Shown here one piece after another: positions 42,008 to 54,605 of a DNA stretch of 64,000 bases. The notes below the pieces were generated by a model, which was given only the letters and a program-made list of their open reading frames with translations, did not search any database and was not told the origin of the DNA. The number at the start of each line of letters is the position of its first letter. Positions within the stretch are counted from its first letter, which is position 1. This DNA comes from Carnegiea gigantea (taxonomy: Eukaryota > Streptophyta > Magnoliopsida > Caryophyllales > Cactaceae), in the NCBI GenBank assembly GCA_029747015.1, contig JAKOGI010000001.1, positions 1,879,001 through 1,943,000 of the forward strand, in the 5' to 3' direction. Position numbers and translations under genes: made by a program.

Positions 42008-44952
42008 TATAACGCCCCGCCTTAAAGAGGGCAGGCGCGTCACCGCTGTAGATGTCCCACTAGAAACACCTACAAGGCTGTCCAAACTTATTGAACTTAA
42101 CTAACCTATTAATAGGCGGGCGCAACGAAAGCTTATAACAAAACCTATATAAGGTATGGGAGGGTAATTCTAGAACATGCATTTACACATATACCTAAAC
42201 CATATCCATAATATTCTTACATATGTGTCAACCCAAATATAAATCCATACTTGTATTTACGTAACCTAATCCACAACATAGCATAAACGAGTTATGCATC
42301 CTCAGCTTAGCTCTCCACAAAGTGTATCTTACTCTAGCCCCGTGTATGCTCCTCTGGCTTCTTTTTAGCTTACAAAACCTAAAAAATGGTGAGGTCATGA
42401 GCTCTCCGAGCTCAGTGAATAACCCTTACCTTCCCTACTGTTACACTTTGCACATTATTACGTTCGCAAGTAATTACATAAAACATATATCATAATGAAT
42501 CAAAGCGTAGCATCAAAACATAGCACATTTCATACAATGTGACATAAAAACATGCTCATGCTTCTGAACTAGGAAACAAACTCATACCTTTTTATATATA
42601 CCATAAGACGGGTAATTAGTTAACCTAGTTATACCTGTCCCATACCAGGTACGATTTAATGACCATGGTTTTCACTCAAGTCCTTAAATAAATTCTGCTG
42701 CTAGTCTATTCACTAAACTAATCATGATTGTCCTATACCAACTATGTCCTTTGGGCTCTTAATCCTCATTGGAGTCCAAAGGAAAGCAAAGCTTGCTACG
42801 TCAAACCAGTGGCTTGTCTATAACCACAGCTAACACATTCATAAAAGCAAAGTTCTCACAAACTTCACAAAATATTCCAAATCCAAGCCAAAAACAAGTC
42901 GTATAACCTATCATATATTCTTAGGTTAATGGAGTTCTTTAACTTTGATAAATCTACCCATGACCTACACAAAAAACTGTCACAAAACACAATGGTCACA
43001 AACACATCCTAGCGGACCGGGCGATGCCACTTAAGGTACCAACCAGAGATCCAACACTCTAGAATAAATAGATACCCTCAAAACACAAACTGTGGAATTA
43101 CATTCACATCCTGAAAAACCAGAGACCCACACAGCTCTCAAATAATACAAACTGAGGAGCCAATTGGCAGACCGGACATTGCCCACTTAAGGTACCAACC
43201 AACGACCGACACAACTCCAAACACAAAGATAACTACTTCTATGGCCATAGCTCTAGAAGGTGACTGTAATAGCCCTAAGTAAGACATGACTTCTTTCCCC
43301 AAGAAAATGCAATTTAATTATGTCGTACTCATATTATCATAACTTATTAACTTCAAAGAAACTTTTATTCTCATCATATACCCAAGGCATAATCTAACTT
43401 CAAGTAGTTTTCACAAACTTCCTATAATTCGTCACACAATTGAAATATTTGGAAAGCTCAACAATGGCCTTTCCATATCTAATTTATGAATTAAATATAC
43501 AAATAATCCATAATTACACTCAACAAGACAATTTAGTTTAAAAAAATTCATAACTCAAAGAATACACATCTAATCTTCACAAAATTTACCAGAAATTGAC
43601 AAATAATATATAGATTCTGACATAAAAATTTTAAGGTTTTTCTCCAGGTCAGTAACTCCCATAAATTCAAAAAGTAAGCTGAAATTATCAAAAATCTGAG
43701 AATTAAGCTCAAAAATTCATAACTCATAGCATATACAACCAAAAATCACAAACATTTACAAGATACCACCCAATATCATGAGGAACCTACAGAAATTATT
43801 TTGTAATTTTTGTCCAAGCAGATCTTCAAATGAATTAAAACAGTAACTGAAACTATACACCAAAACAGGACAGTTTCAATCAAAAATTCATAACTCCTAA
43901 AATACACATCCAAAATTCATGAAACTTTACATAACATTTCCACATTACAATAAAAATTTTATGATTTTTATCCAACCCAATAACTCACAATAATCAAAAC
44001 ACTAACCGAATTTCAGCACGAATTTACAGTGCAGATTCAATCAAAAATTCGTAACTCATAAAATAAGCATCTAAAATTCATGAAAATTTACAGGAAATTT
44101 TCCAACAACATAGGAACCTACAGTATCAATTTTAGAAGTTTTCAATGCTCTAATAATTCGCAGAAATTCGCACAGTAGCATGGTCATTAAAAAAAATTGA
44201 AAATTCAACTTAATTTCTATCATCTTGTTCATCTAATACAAGCGATCAACCCAAAAATCCAAAGTAAAATATGTATTTGGATGGATTCACAGCACAACAA
44301 TCAATTCACAAAATCCAATTAATCAAAAGAATTACAATTAAATATGAAACTTTAGGGTTAGTTTCTGCCAATTAAAATTAGTTTTCTAATCTCCTAAACC
44401 CTAAAATATCAAATTCAAAGCTTCAATTCTAAATTGATTTCTCAAATTCGAACCTAAATCAACAAATTAATCTTACCCTAATCAATTTTAGGGTTAGAGA
44501 ATGAAAAAGATTACTCACCTTGAATTGATTTCAAAACCAAAAACCTTAATCTTCTCCTTCTTCTTCCTCTTCTCCTCCTCTTTTTCTTCTTCTTCTCTTC
44601 TCCTCTGCCTCTCTTTCCCTCATTGTGTGTGAGTGTGTGTTTTGTTTGTGAATACAAACAAAGGAACCCCCCCCCGCTAAATTCATGTATAACCCCCTTC
44701 CCCATTCTCCTTTTCTTTTTCCCTTTTTTTTGGCTCAAGCCAATCCTTTTTGACTCTTCTTCCCCACTTTTTTTTTGAAAGCAAAGTCTTAGTAACACAA
44801 TAACTCAACTAATTATACCTCAAATATAATAATATTAAATTAAAACATACATATATGTCTAAAATAAAACACATAAAATTTATGCACATAAATCACACAT
44901 TCACATATTAGTCGAAGTTAGTTATAAGTAGTAAAAAAATTCGGGCGTTACA
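42008..44952 (-). repeat. 3' LTR of the gag-only element
   Basis: This is 2,945 bp. It begins TATAACGCCCCGCC, with the expected TG changed to TA, and ends GGGCGTTACA. It matches 46201-49264 throughout but lacks the SINE found there. A CTTCTTCCTCTTCTCCTCC tract near 44545-44610 produces Lys/Arg-rich open frames on the minus strand that are not genes. Confidence 0.85.
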
Positions 44953-44967
44953 TCATTTCCTCCTTAA
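44953..44967 (-). other. Polypurine tract of the gag-only element
   Basis: On the minus strand AAGGAGGAAATGA sits directly before the 3' LTR, where second-strand priming is expected. Confidence 0.7.
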
Positions 44968-45030
44968 AATGAGTTTCGTTCTCGAAACTTACCTTTTCTT
45001 ATCACCTGATGTGAGTCAGCTTAACTTTTC

Positions 45031-46000
45031 TCATGTGGCTTCATAACATAGATCTTTCCGCAGAACCTTTCCCCCTATCGTAATCTGTCTTCTTGTTCGA
45101 TGGCTGGGGTATGCCTTTTTATCAGAGAATGGTCTCTCCATGCTTCCAGGAGCCCTTCTATTCGGTTGGGGGCACTGGGAAGCTATACGCCCATGTTTTC
45201 TGCAGTTGAAGCACTTGCCCGTCGCTCGGTAGCATTCAACTCCACCATGAATTTTCTTACAGAATTCACAATATTTATTATCTAAAGCTGGTTCAAGCAT
45301 TCGCTCTTCTTGTGCAATGTTCTTTTGTGTCTCATAGGCTAAGCTTCCTCCACTTGATTTCTTTGTAGTAGTTGTATTCTTAGCTTTACTTTCATTCAAA
45401 ACATTTTCAACTCGCATTGCTCTTTGGTATATGTCTTGATACTTAGTGAAGACTTGTGATGATGAACCTTTACGAATTTCAATATCTAAACCATCTTCGA
45501 ATCGATCAACTTTCCTCTACTCTGTATCCACTAGATGTCTCCCAAATCGACTGAGTTCTGTAAACTTAGCAACATATTTCATCACGGTGATCTTACCTTG
45601 CTCCAAGTTAGAGAACTCTAACTTTTTAACCCTCTGCACATCTCTAGGATAATGCTGTTTATTCATATTTTCTTTAAACTTTTCCCAATTTAGTGGGTTT
45701 GCTTTTTTCTCCTCATCAGTCGGCTTGACAGAATCCTACCAATGATCCGCTTCTCCGGTAAATAAATGCATTGCCAACCTACCTTATACTCCTCAGGGCA
45801 CATCATTGTCTAAAATATCTTATCAGGTTCCCTCATCCACTCGTCTAACTCGGAGAGATTCGCAGTTCCCTTAAACTTCGAAGGCTGTAACTTAAGGAAC
45901 TTGTTGAGTAAATTTATCCCTACCATAGGATCAACTTTACTCCCTCCTGACCAGATCCACCTCCACCTCCTGGAGTAGCCATCTAAACGAGTCGACTATA
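45031..46000 (-). pseudogene. Decayed gag with CCHC zinc knuckle
   Basis: On the minus strand a frame at 45417-45031 has the retroviral-type knuckle CFNCRKHGRIASQC (C-x2-C-x4-H-x4-C), preceded by a second Cys/His cluster. Upstream, near 45870-45800, a short piece resembles the Gypsy-type gag core (FKGTANLSELDEWM), but stops and shifts separate it. No protein product is expected. It marks the element as derived from a Gypsy-like parent. Confidence 0.75.
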
Positions 46001-46185
46001 GGTAAGTTAGCATGCTCAGTGTTTGCTCAAGTATGGTCCACAACTAAGTTAGGCACAAATAATTCAATTAAGCATGTATACATTCACATAAGCATATACT
46101 TTTCACATAAGCACATAGTTTTCACATTAACAAGTACTAAAGCAAGTGCACACGCACATAATTCCTATAGGTCGCAGGTCGCTTA

Positions 46186-46196
46186 CTCTGATACCA
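46186..46196 (-). other. tRNA-iMet-type primer binding site
   Basis: On the minus strand TGGTATCAGAG lies four bases inside the 5' LTR. It matches the 3' end of plant initiator tRNA-Met including the CCA-pairing TGG. Confidence 0.85.
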
Positions 46197-46200
46197 CTTC

Positions 46201-49200
46201 TGTAAGACCCCGCCCAAAAGAGGGGAGGCGTGTCACCGCCACAGATGTCCCACTAGAAACACCCTCAAGGCTGCCCAAATTTGTTGACCTTAATTAATCT
46301 GTTAATAGGCGGGCGCAGCGGAAGCTTATAACAAAACCTATACAAGGTTTGGGAGGGTAATGCTAAAACATGCATTTACATACATACCTAAACCATATCC
46401 ATAATATTCTTATACATGTGTCAACCTAAATATACATTCATACTTGTATTTACGAAACCTAATCCACAAATAGCATAAACGAGTTATGCATCCTCAACGT
46501 AACTCTCCACAAAGTGTATCTCACTCTAATCCCGTGTATGCTCATGTGGCTTCCTTTAACTTATAAAACCTGAAAAATAGTGAGGTCATGAGCTCTCTGA
46601 GCCCAATGAATAACCCTTACCTTCCCTCCTGTTACACTCTAGGTTCGCAAGTAATCACATAAATCACATATCATAATGAATCAAAGTATAGCATCAAAAC
46701 ATAGCACATTTCATACAATGTGACATAAAAACATGCTCATGCTTCTGAACTAGGAAACAAACTCATATCTTTTTATATATACCATAAGACGGGTAATTAG
46801 TTAATTTAGTCATACCTGTCCCATACCAGGTATGATTTAAGGACCATGGTTTTCACTTAAGTCCTTAAACAAACTCTGTTGCTAGTCTATTCACTAAACT
46901 AATCATGATTGTCCCATACCAACTATGTCCTTTGGGCTCTTAATCCTCATTAGAGTTTAGAGGAAAGCAAAGCTTGCTACGTCAAACCAATGGCTCGTCT
47001 ATAACCATAACTAACACATTCATAAAACAAAAGTTCTTACAAACTTCACAAAATATTCCAAATCTAAGCCAAAAACCAGTCGTAAACGTATCATATAGTC
47101 TTAGGTTAATGGAGTTCTTTAGCTTGGCGAAATCCACCAATGACATACACAAAGAACTGTCACAAAACACAAAGGTCACAAACACATCCTAGCGGATTGG
47201 GCGATGCCCACTCAAGGTACCAACCAGAGACCCAACAACATTCCAGAGTACGTAGATGCCCTCAAAACGCAAACTATGGAGTCATATTCACATCCTGAAA
47301 AACCAGGGACCCACACAACTCTCAAATAACACAAATTGAGGAGCCAATTGGCAGACCGGACATTGCCCACTCAAGATACCAACTAACGACCCACACAACT
47401 CCAAATACAAAAATAACTACTTCTATGGCTATAACTCTAGAACGTGACTGTAATAGCCCTAAGTAAGGCATGACTTCTTTCCCCAAGAAAATACAATTTA
47501 GTTATATCATACTCATATTACCATAACTTATTAACTTCAAAGAAACTTTTATTCTCATCATATACCCAACAATGGCCTTTCCATATCTAATTTACAGATT
47601 AAACATACAAATAATCCATAATTAAACTAAACAAGACAATTTAGTTTTAAAAAATTCATAACTCAAAGAATATACATCCAATCTTCACGAAATTTACCGA
47701 AAATTGACAAATAATATATATATTCTAACATAAAAATTTCAAGAATTTTCTTCAGGTCAGTACCTCCCAGAAATTCAAAAAGTAAGCTGAAATTATCAAA
47801 AATATGAGAATTAAGCTCAAAAATTCATAACTCATAGCACATATAACCAAAAATCACAAAAATTTACAAGGAATCACCCAATATCATGAGGAACCTACAG
47901 CAATTATTTCATAATTTTTTTCCAAGCAAATCTCCAAAACGAATTAAAACAGTAACTGAAACTATACACTGAAACAGGGTAATTCCAATCAAAAATTCAT
48001 AACTCCTAAAATACACATCGAAAATTCATGAAAATTTACATACAATTTCCAAACATCATCTATATTCTACAGTGAAGGGAAGCCTTGGAGTAATGGTAAG
48101 ATTGTCTCTATGTGACTAAAAGATCACGGGTTTGAGCCGTGGAATCAGCCACTGACAAAGTCGGGTTAGGCTGCCTACAATTCACCCCTTGGGGTGCGGC
48201 CCTTTCCCCAACCCTGCGTAAACGCATGGTACTTGTACACCGAGCTGCCCATCTATATTCTACAGTAAAAATTTTATAATTTTTATCTAACCCAATAGCT
48301 CACAATAATCAAAATACTAACCGAATTTCAGCACGAATTTACAGGGTAGATTCAATCAAAAATTTGTAACTCATAAAATAAGCATCTAAAATTCATGATA
48401 ATTTACAAGAAATTGTCGAACAACATAGGAAACGTACAGTATAAATTCCAGAAGTTTTCAATGCTCCAATAATTCGCAAAATTCGCATAGTAGCATGGTC
48501 TTTGAAAAATTTAAAAATTCAACTTAATTTCTATCATCTTGTTCATCCAATACAAGCAATTGACCCAAAAATCCAAAGTATAATATGTATTTGGATGGAT
48601 TCACAACACAACCATCAATTCACAAAATCCAATTAGTCAAAAAAATTACAATTAAACATGAAATTTTAGGGTTACTTTCTGCCAATTAAAATTAGTTTTC
48701 TAATCTCCTAAACTTTAAAACATCAAATTTAAAGCTTCAATTCTAAATTAGTTTCTCAAATTCGAACTTAAATCAACAAATTAATCTTGCCCTGATCAAT
48801 TTTAGGGTTAGAGAAGGATAAAGATTATTCACCTTGAATTAATTTCAAAACTAAAAACCTTCATCTTCTCCTTCTTCTTCCTCTTCTCCTCCTCTTTTTC
48901 TTCTTCTTCTCTTCTCCTCTGCCTTTCTTTCCCTCAGTGTGTGTGAGTGTGTGTTTTGTGTGTGAATAAAAATAAAGAAATCCCCCCCAATTCACGTAAA
49001 ACCCCCCCTCCCTATTTTCCTTTTCTTTTTCCTTTTTTGTTGGGTCAAGACAACCCTTTTTGACTCTTCTTTCCCTCTTTTTTTTTTTTGAAAGCAAAGT
49101 CTTGGTAACACAATAACTCAACTTCTCGTTCCTCAAATATAATAATATTAAATTAAAACATACATAGATGTCTAAAATAAAACACATAAAATTTATACAC

Positions 49201-49264
49201 ATAAATCACACATTCACATATTAGTCGAAGTTAGTAACTAATAAAAAAAATTCGGGGCGTTACA
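46201..49264 (-). repeat. 5' LTR of the gag-only element (carries a SINE)
   Basis: This is 3,064 bp, beginning TGTAAGACCCCGCC and ending GGGGCGTTACA. Without the SINE and its extra target copy (193 bp) it is about 2.87 kb, close to the other LTR. It also lacks about 75 bases near 47570 that the other LTR keeps (about 43387-43461). Confidence 0.85.
48074..48250 (+). mobile_element. tRNA-derived SINE (Au-like)
   Basis: The 177-bp insert is flanked by a perfect 16-bp duplication ATCTATATTCTACAGT (48058-48073 and 48251-48266). Its head has Pol III boxes (A-like TGGAGTAATGGTA, B-like GGGTTTGAGCC). The body with GGTTAGGCTGCCTACAATTC and the GCTGCCC end resembles the plant Au SINE family as I remember it. 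The other LTR of the host element lacks it. Confidence 0.9.
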
Positions 49265-49379
49265 GGTGGCCTTGTTCCGTTATGGAACGGAGGTAATATC
49301 TCCAATCAAAAGACTTCTACTGCAAATCATGAGTAAATAAGTGATTAAGTTAGAATAATCAGACATCATTGTAGGCGCT

Positions 49380-52300
49380 TGTAACAACCCGAACCTCAGA
49401 TTCATGCCAATTATCTTGAATTGTTCTATCACAAATTAATCAAGTTAGGCGCCGCATTTCAATTTATCATTTTATGTGTATGTGTGTTTGTGTATATATA
49501 TATATATATATATTCATACATCGCAGGTTGAAACAACAACGTGGCCTTGAAATGAATCTCATAATACTCCTTAAATAATTCCTTCAGGTTCTAATAAATA
49601 TTTAAATGCCTAATGGTCAAAGGACTAAATTGTGAAGTAATAGTAATAATAATAAATGAACAAATATAGTAATAATGTAACAATAATAATAAAAAGGGAA
49701 TGAGAATGTCCATTTCCAATTTATATCTAAAAGATGTAAAATTTAGATTTATTAATTCTAGCTAAAATTACCACTTCAATTATACATAAATAGAATGATA
49801 TCTAAAAATACATATATGTATATAATGAATGAAAGCAAAAATAAATAAGTAAAATAGAAAAGGGGGTTGGATAAATTTGAGAAAACTCTAGAAAAAAGGT
49901 TATGTGTCATAAAATAAAGAGGGTAAAAAGAAAAAAAAGGGAAAAAGAATAATTAAAACTACCCTAAACTAGATAAATTTACTAAACAAAGTAAACTAAA
50001 TAAAATTAATAAAACCCAAAACCCCCCCTATTTTCTCTACCTGCTACCCGACACACCCCCTGCTTCCCCTATTTTCGCCAGCTCCTCCCTGCCCAGTTGC
50101 CACCATCCACCGGCCGGTTGCCGCCGCTCGTCGCCGCCGGTCCCATGCCACCCGTGCTACCCCCCTCCTCCATTCCTGTGGGTCTCTTGTGTGTGTTTGA
50201 GTGGTTGAGACGTGAAAACCTTAACCCTCCTCAATTCAATTTTTGCTGTTTTAAATTTGAATTCTTGAATTAAATGATATATTTAGGCTTGATGAATGCA
50301 AATTTGTGGTTTTCTTGAATGTTGATTGTGAATTTAATTGATGAAGAGAAATTGAAATGAACATGGTGTTAAGAGGAGTAGTTTGGTGTAAATATTGGGT
50401 TTAATTGTGTTAGTTTGATGATGCTTAGATTATTGTCATGAACAATTGAAGGAATTTGTGCATTATATATGTATATAGATATGTGAGATATGTTTATTAT
50501 ATGTAAATTATGGGTTGGTGATTAGGAGGGAAATTAAGATTGTTATGTTAATTTAATGGAATTTGAGGGAATGCTAATACATATTTGAGTGAGATTAGAA
50601 AATAAAAATCTCTTGGAAGATTGAGTCGTGACTATGGGATTGAAGGATTAGGGTTTAGCGTTCGAGTAATGTTAAGTTAATTTTATTGTATTAATAATAT
50701 TTAAATGATTTAGTGGATGATTAAATAGTGATGTATGTATAACTTGGTTATTTAATGATTGTGGTTTGTATGGTGATTTAGGTGAACTATAATGAATCTC
50801 CGAATAAAATGAATGAAACTTTGATGTTATAATGTTGTATTGGGTATGTGTGTTCATGATGAGTGGGTGATTGGGGATTAAATGTTGGATGAAGTTGAAT
50901 TTTAATTGGGATGTTTAGTAGTCTTTAAACAAGTCTTTGGTGATAACTGAACGGAAATAAGGACACATAAGCATCTACATCATGTTGTTGCATAAGTTAT
51001 GGCAAAATTTATTTTCCAAGTGAGGATAATGGAGAGGAGAAGGAAGGGAGCTATAGTAGCTTTAAATATTGGAAAGTCATGAACTAAGTAAGAAGCTTGG
51101 TGAGATTCTAAGTTTTGATTAGTAAAAGAAAAGGGAAAGGAATGAGTAGTTGAGGACTTGGAGCTACCAAGGAATGTGCCTTCATAATTTTATTTCGTTA
51201 ATACGTAATGTTATGATTAGAACTTGACTTGAACATGAGTCCAAATTCATAAAGTTTAGGTCCCCTTAAACCGTATTGCAAACAGTGAATCGTTAAAGAG
51301 AGAAACGATAGCCATAATAATATCAATAACAGTAATTATGGTAAAGATGGCCATAATAATAATAATAATAATAATGATAATAATAATAATAGTAACAACA
51401 ATAATGATAATATTAACAATATTAATGATTAAAGACATTGTTAACAAAAAAATTCACGATAAATCATACTCTTATGTCATTATTATACGCGTTAAAAGAT
51501 CATTAGTCGTGGAAGGAAGAGGAACAAAAACAAAACAAAACGAAATCTAATCAAATTAATAATAATGACTACACTCATAATAGAAAGAGAATTCAAGAGG
51601 ATTTAAATCATGTAATAAACCAAGAAATTTAATAAAGTTTTCTTAATCTCACAATAATTGAGAAAGTGACATATTTGGAACAGATGTGAGGCCATTGTTG
51701 TCGCTTCAAAGCTGCTAGCAACCCATCTTCACTGAAACGGAGAGAGATTTTCAAAGATCAGGTACGTACATTGCCTGTACTCTTCGAAAACTCACATATT
51801 TCTCAAACTATATAAAATCAATATAATGTTCATCTAATGAATCATTTGACGCAATGTTTTACCACCTAAACAAGTGGCCCCATCAATTATCAATTATCAG
51901 GGCTTATACCCTTCAATTTACTCACGCAGCTACAACTCAGGCTTCCCGATCGGCTTGAGTGGTGTGCACCTGTCTCAAGATCGCATCAAACGTCAATCGG
52001 AGTCCACTTCCAGATAATAATCTGCAAATCAGCTTTACTCATATATTCTCTCTCTCCTGTTTTCAAACCAAAATGTTTTGAAATGCGGGCGGCCAACTAA
52101 TTAAACTCAAAGCTTATTTTACTTCATAGGGATGTACATGCTGAGTTTCGGCTCATAATTCGAATGCTTTCATGTTTTCTGTTTTAGGCAAAGAATCGGT
52201 GAACAGTCCTCCCACTGACAAACCAGGAGGTAGCAAGAAATAAAAGGGCGTCACAATTCCTTTTGCTGATGTTTCGCTAGCTAAAGGCTCACAGGGGTTT

Positions 52301-53192
52301 ATAGGCTAGCAATTCTAATGAGCTGATGGGTATATATTCCTTTGGATGTTACGTTTGTTAATATTTGGTAAACATACCTTGTGTCATTATGTGTATCAGA
52401 AACCTTATAAATGTTTCCGCGTGTGTTATTTCCCTTATTTGGTAAGACATGAATTAAATAATTGCAATGTTATAGGTAATTTCAGTTAGCCTTGTTTCGG
52501 TACGGAACGGCGGTAATGCCTCCAACCAAAAGACTTCCGCTGCTAGTTAATAATTTTATGAGTAATTAGGTTGGTCTAATTAGACAATAGGAATTGGGGG
52601 CGTTACTAGGGATGACAATAAAATCCGTACCCATTTAAAACTCGCAAAATCCACCCTATTTAAAATGCAAATGGGAGGTGAAAATGGGTTTTAAATGGGT
52701 ATGGGGCGGGTATTGAAAAATGGGTATGGATATGGGTACTAGTATGGGTATGGCCCTCACCCGCCCCATACCCGTCCTCGTACCCGTACCAGTTTTTATA
52801 ATAAGAAAAAAAATTATTTTCGATTAATAATTTTCCGGTTTAAGTTTAATCCAAACTGCTCTAAAAAAAAATTAGTCAATAATGTATTTGATTTCACATT
52901 TCTAAACAATATATTCGCAAAATATCACAACTTTGCAATTTTATAATGACAAAAACATATATCGTACTTGGATGTTGGTTTCATGTGGATATTAATTTTC
53001 ATTTTCTATGTGAACCCGAATAAAACCCGCAAACCCGCAAAACCCGATGGGTATGTGTATGGGTATGGGTTTTATTTTTTAATACCCGATGGGTACGAAT
53101 ACGGGCATGTGTACGATTTTTAAAAATGGGTATGGGTAAGGGTACGACTCCACCCGCCCCGTACCCGCCCCATTGCCATCCCTAAGCGTTAC
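49380..53192. mobile_element. Outer LTR B (abuts LTR A directly)
   Basis: It starts TGTAACAACCCGAACC and ends GGGGGCGTTAC, where a hAT element (52607-53184) is inserted; the last bases ACAG continue after it. It matches LTR A along its length. Between A and B there is no internal domain, primer site or polypurine tract. Trinucleotide (AAT)n runs occur at about 51350-51390 and at the matching site in A (about 40995-41015). Confidence 0.75.
52607..53184. mobile_element. hAT-type non-autonomous element with GGGTA-repeat interior
   Basis: Ends are TAGGGATGACAATA and, inverted, TAGGGATGGCAATG. Flanks are GGCGTTAC (52599-52606) and AGCGTTAC (53185-53192), 7/8. The interior has flanks of ATGGGTATGGGTA/TACCCGTACCC-type degenerate repeats around an AT-rich core with ATCGTACTTGGATGTTGGTT. 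A close relative is at 58193. Confidence 0.85.
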
Positions 53193-53960
53193 AGCACCAA
53201 AAAATTATCCGTGTCGTACCAAAATAAAATCAAATTAATTAATTGGGTTAGCCCTTTTAGTTAGTTTAATCTGACCCAAAAGACTCGCAAAGTCATGCCT
53301 AAAAGACTCTCAAGTAAAGCCCAAGATGAAACCCAAATGACTTCCAAGTCCAGGCTTAGTCAAAATTCAAGTCAAAGACCAAAACGAGACTCAAGACGAC
53401 TAGCAAGTCAAGTCATGACCTAAAGTTCAAATGACGTCTAAGTCAAGGCACAGTCGAAACTTGGTCAAAGTCAAAGTCAAAGGTCAAAGCTAAAGGTGAA
53501 GGCCTAAATCGAAGTCAAAGGTCAAGGCCTAAATCAACTCACAAGTTAAACGTCAAACGATTCTCAAGTCAACGTCCGGTCAAAACTCGAGGCGACTTCC
53601 AAGTCAATGCTCAGCCCAAACCCGGGAGATTCGCAAGTCAAAGCCAAGGTCAAAGTCAAAGCAGATGAAAGTCAAAGCAATTCAGGGTGAAGCCTAATCG
53701 AAAGACCCAGGCCCAAAACCTAAGCCAAAGCCCACATTGACTTTCAAAAGGGAGGGGGAAGTTTTCCTATAAATAAGCCCCTACCCCCTTAATTCAAAGG
53801 TTGGAAAATTCATCCTAAAAATAGAAAGAATTAGAGGATTATTGTATCTATAGAGATTGTACCCAATTTATTCAATTGAATCTATAAAAATTCAATCTTT
53901 GTAATTTTATGATTACAATCATATCTTGGGGCGGTATTTATTTACATGGGTTGCTTATTT
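53193..53960. promoter_or_regulatory. W-box-like array plus TATA box, probable LTR promoter remnant
   Basis: Between about 53369 and 53676 I count 18 GTCAA pentamers on the + strand, 17 of them as (A/G)GTCAA, which is the WRKY site TTGAC(C/T) on the other strand. TATAAATA follows at 53768-53775, then a T/A-rich leader-like stretch to about 53960. The array joins directly to the end of LTR B. It could be the U3-R part of a stress-responsive retrotransposon LTR. No open frame is present. Confidence 0.4.
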
Positions 53961-54605
53961 ATATTTTGCTTATATCATTCATTTGAACTTCATATAAATT
54001 TTAATTCATGTGAAAAGAAAGATTACGTCCAATAAATAACAAAATAAGTTTATACGTTATAACTATTATGTAAATGTAGATTCAAATTGAAAGGAAATTT
54101 AAGGCAAATAATAAATACAAATTGTAGAGATTTAGTAAGAAAATAAGATGTAAATGAAGGTAATTTGTACATATAATGTAAGTTTGCTTATTGTTGAAAA
54201 TAAAATTAGATGAGCAATAAATAACAAATACGTTCAATAAAATAATAAATTAAAGATATGGGTATATATGAAATTTTATCAAATATATTTTTTTATAAAC
54301 AGTTCATTTTACCAAACACAAAGCTTTCCCTATTTCCACTTAGCAGGGGGGGAAAAAATCTGCGCAGAAAGAACACTTAATGCGTGAACTTGGCGTCCAT
54401 TTATAAAATTTCTATGCAAGCCAACTAGTAATAGAACGGAAGATTATGATGAATTTCTCAATACCCCATTGCATGATTGTGGCAACATGCATGATTGTGG
54501 CAACAAATGTCTAGCATCCCACTAACCTCTCAAACACCACCCTCGCTTTTTTTTCTTTTTTTTTAACTCAAAAAAAAAAAGATCAAAAAAAAACAAGGGC
54601 ATTAA
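53961..54605. other. AT-rich spacer, start of duplicated block
   Basis: No gene. The match to duplication copy 2 resumes at about 54300 (ACCAAACACAAAGCTTTCCC, against 59323). Confidence 0.45.

Larger units (their letters stand above)
42008..49264 (-). mobile_element. Non-autonomous LTR retrotransposon with gag remnant only (TR-GAG/LARD-like)
   Basis: Two similar LTRs (42008-44952 and 46201-49264) flank 1.25 kb. They run TGTAA(C/G).CCCCG to GGGCGTTACA. On the minus strand the order is 5' LTR, primer site TGGTATCAGAG, gag remnant, polypurine tract AAGGAGGAAATGA, 3' LTR, which fixes orientation. There is no protease, reverse transcriptase or integrase. Flanks GGTAGC and GGTGGC are a probable target duplication. 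LTR B at about 52490 keeps the related empty site (CAGTTAGCCTTG). LTRs far longer than the interior plus a gag-only content fit TR-GAG or LARD elements mobilised by a Gypsy-type partner. Confidence 0.85.
39046..49379. mobile_element. Outer LTR A (interrupted by a 7.26 kb element)
   Basis: 39046-42007 plus 49265-49379 together match LTR B (49380-52606) from end to end. Both start TG(C/T)AA with (C/A)CCCG(C/A)ACC, share TTGAAAC(G/A)AC(G/A)ACGTGGCCT, the CAGGCTT(T/C)(T/C)CGATCGGC block and the final (G/C)CTTGTT(T/C)CG part. Restored length is about 3.08 kb. It is split at GGTAATTTCAGGTAGC by the element at 42008. Short open frames inside are not genes. Confidence 0.75.

Noticed and set aside
44511..44798. 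Lys/Arg-rich minus-strand open frame (and its partner at 48861-49202)
   Set aside because: It is the antisense of a CTTCTTCCT tract in both LTRs of the gag-only element, not a nucleolar or histone-like protein.
51256..51550. Ile/Met-rich open frames on both strands
   Set aside because: Translation of an (AAT)n trinucleotide repeat in LTR B.
52640..53175. GGGTATGGGTA arrays considered as telomere-like repeats or a CRISPR array
   Set aside because: Units are degenerate, not the plant telomere word TTTAGGG, with no regular spacers. Terminal repeats and 8-bp duplications show a hAT element.
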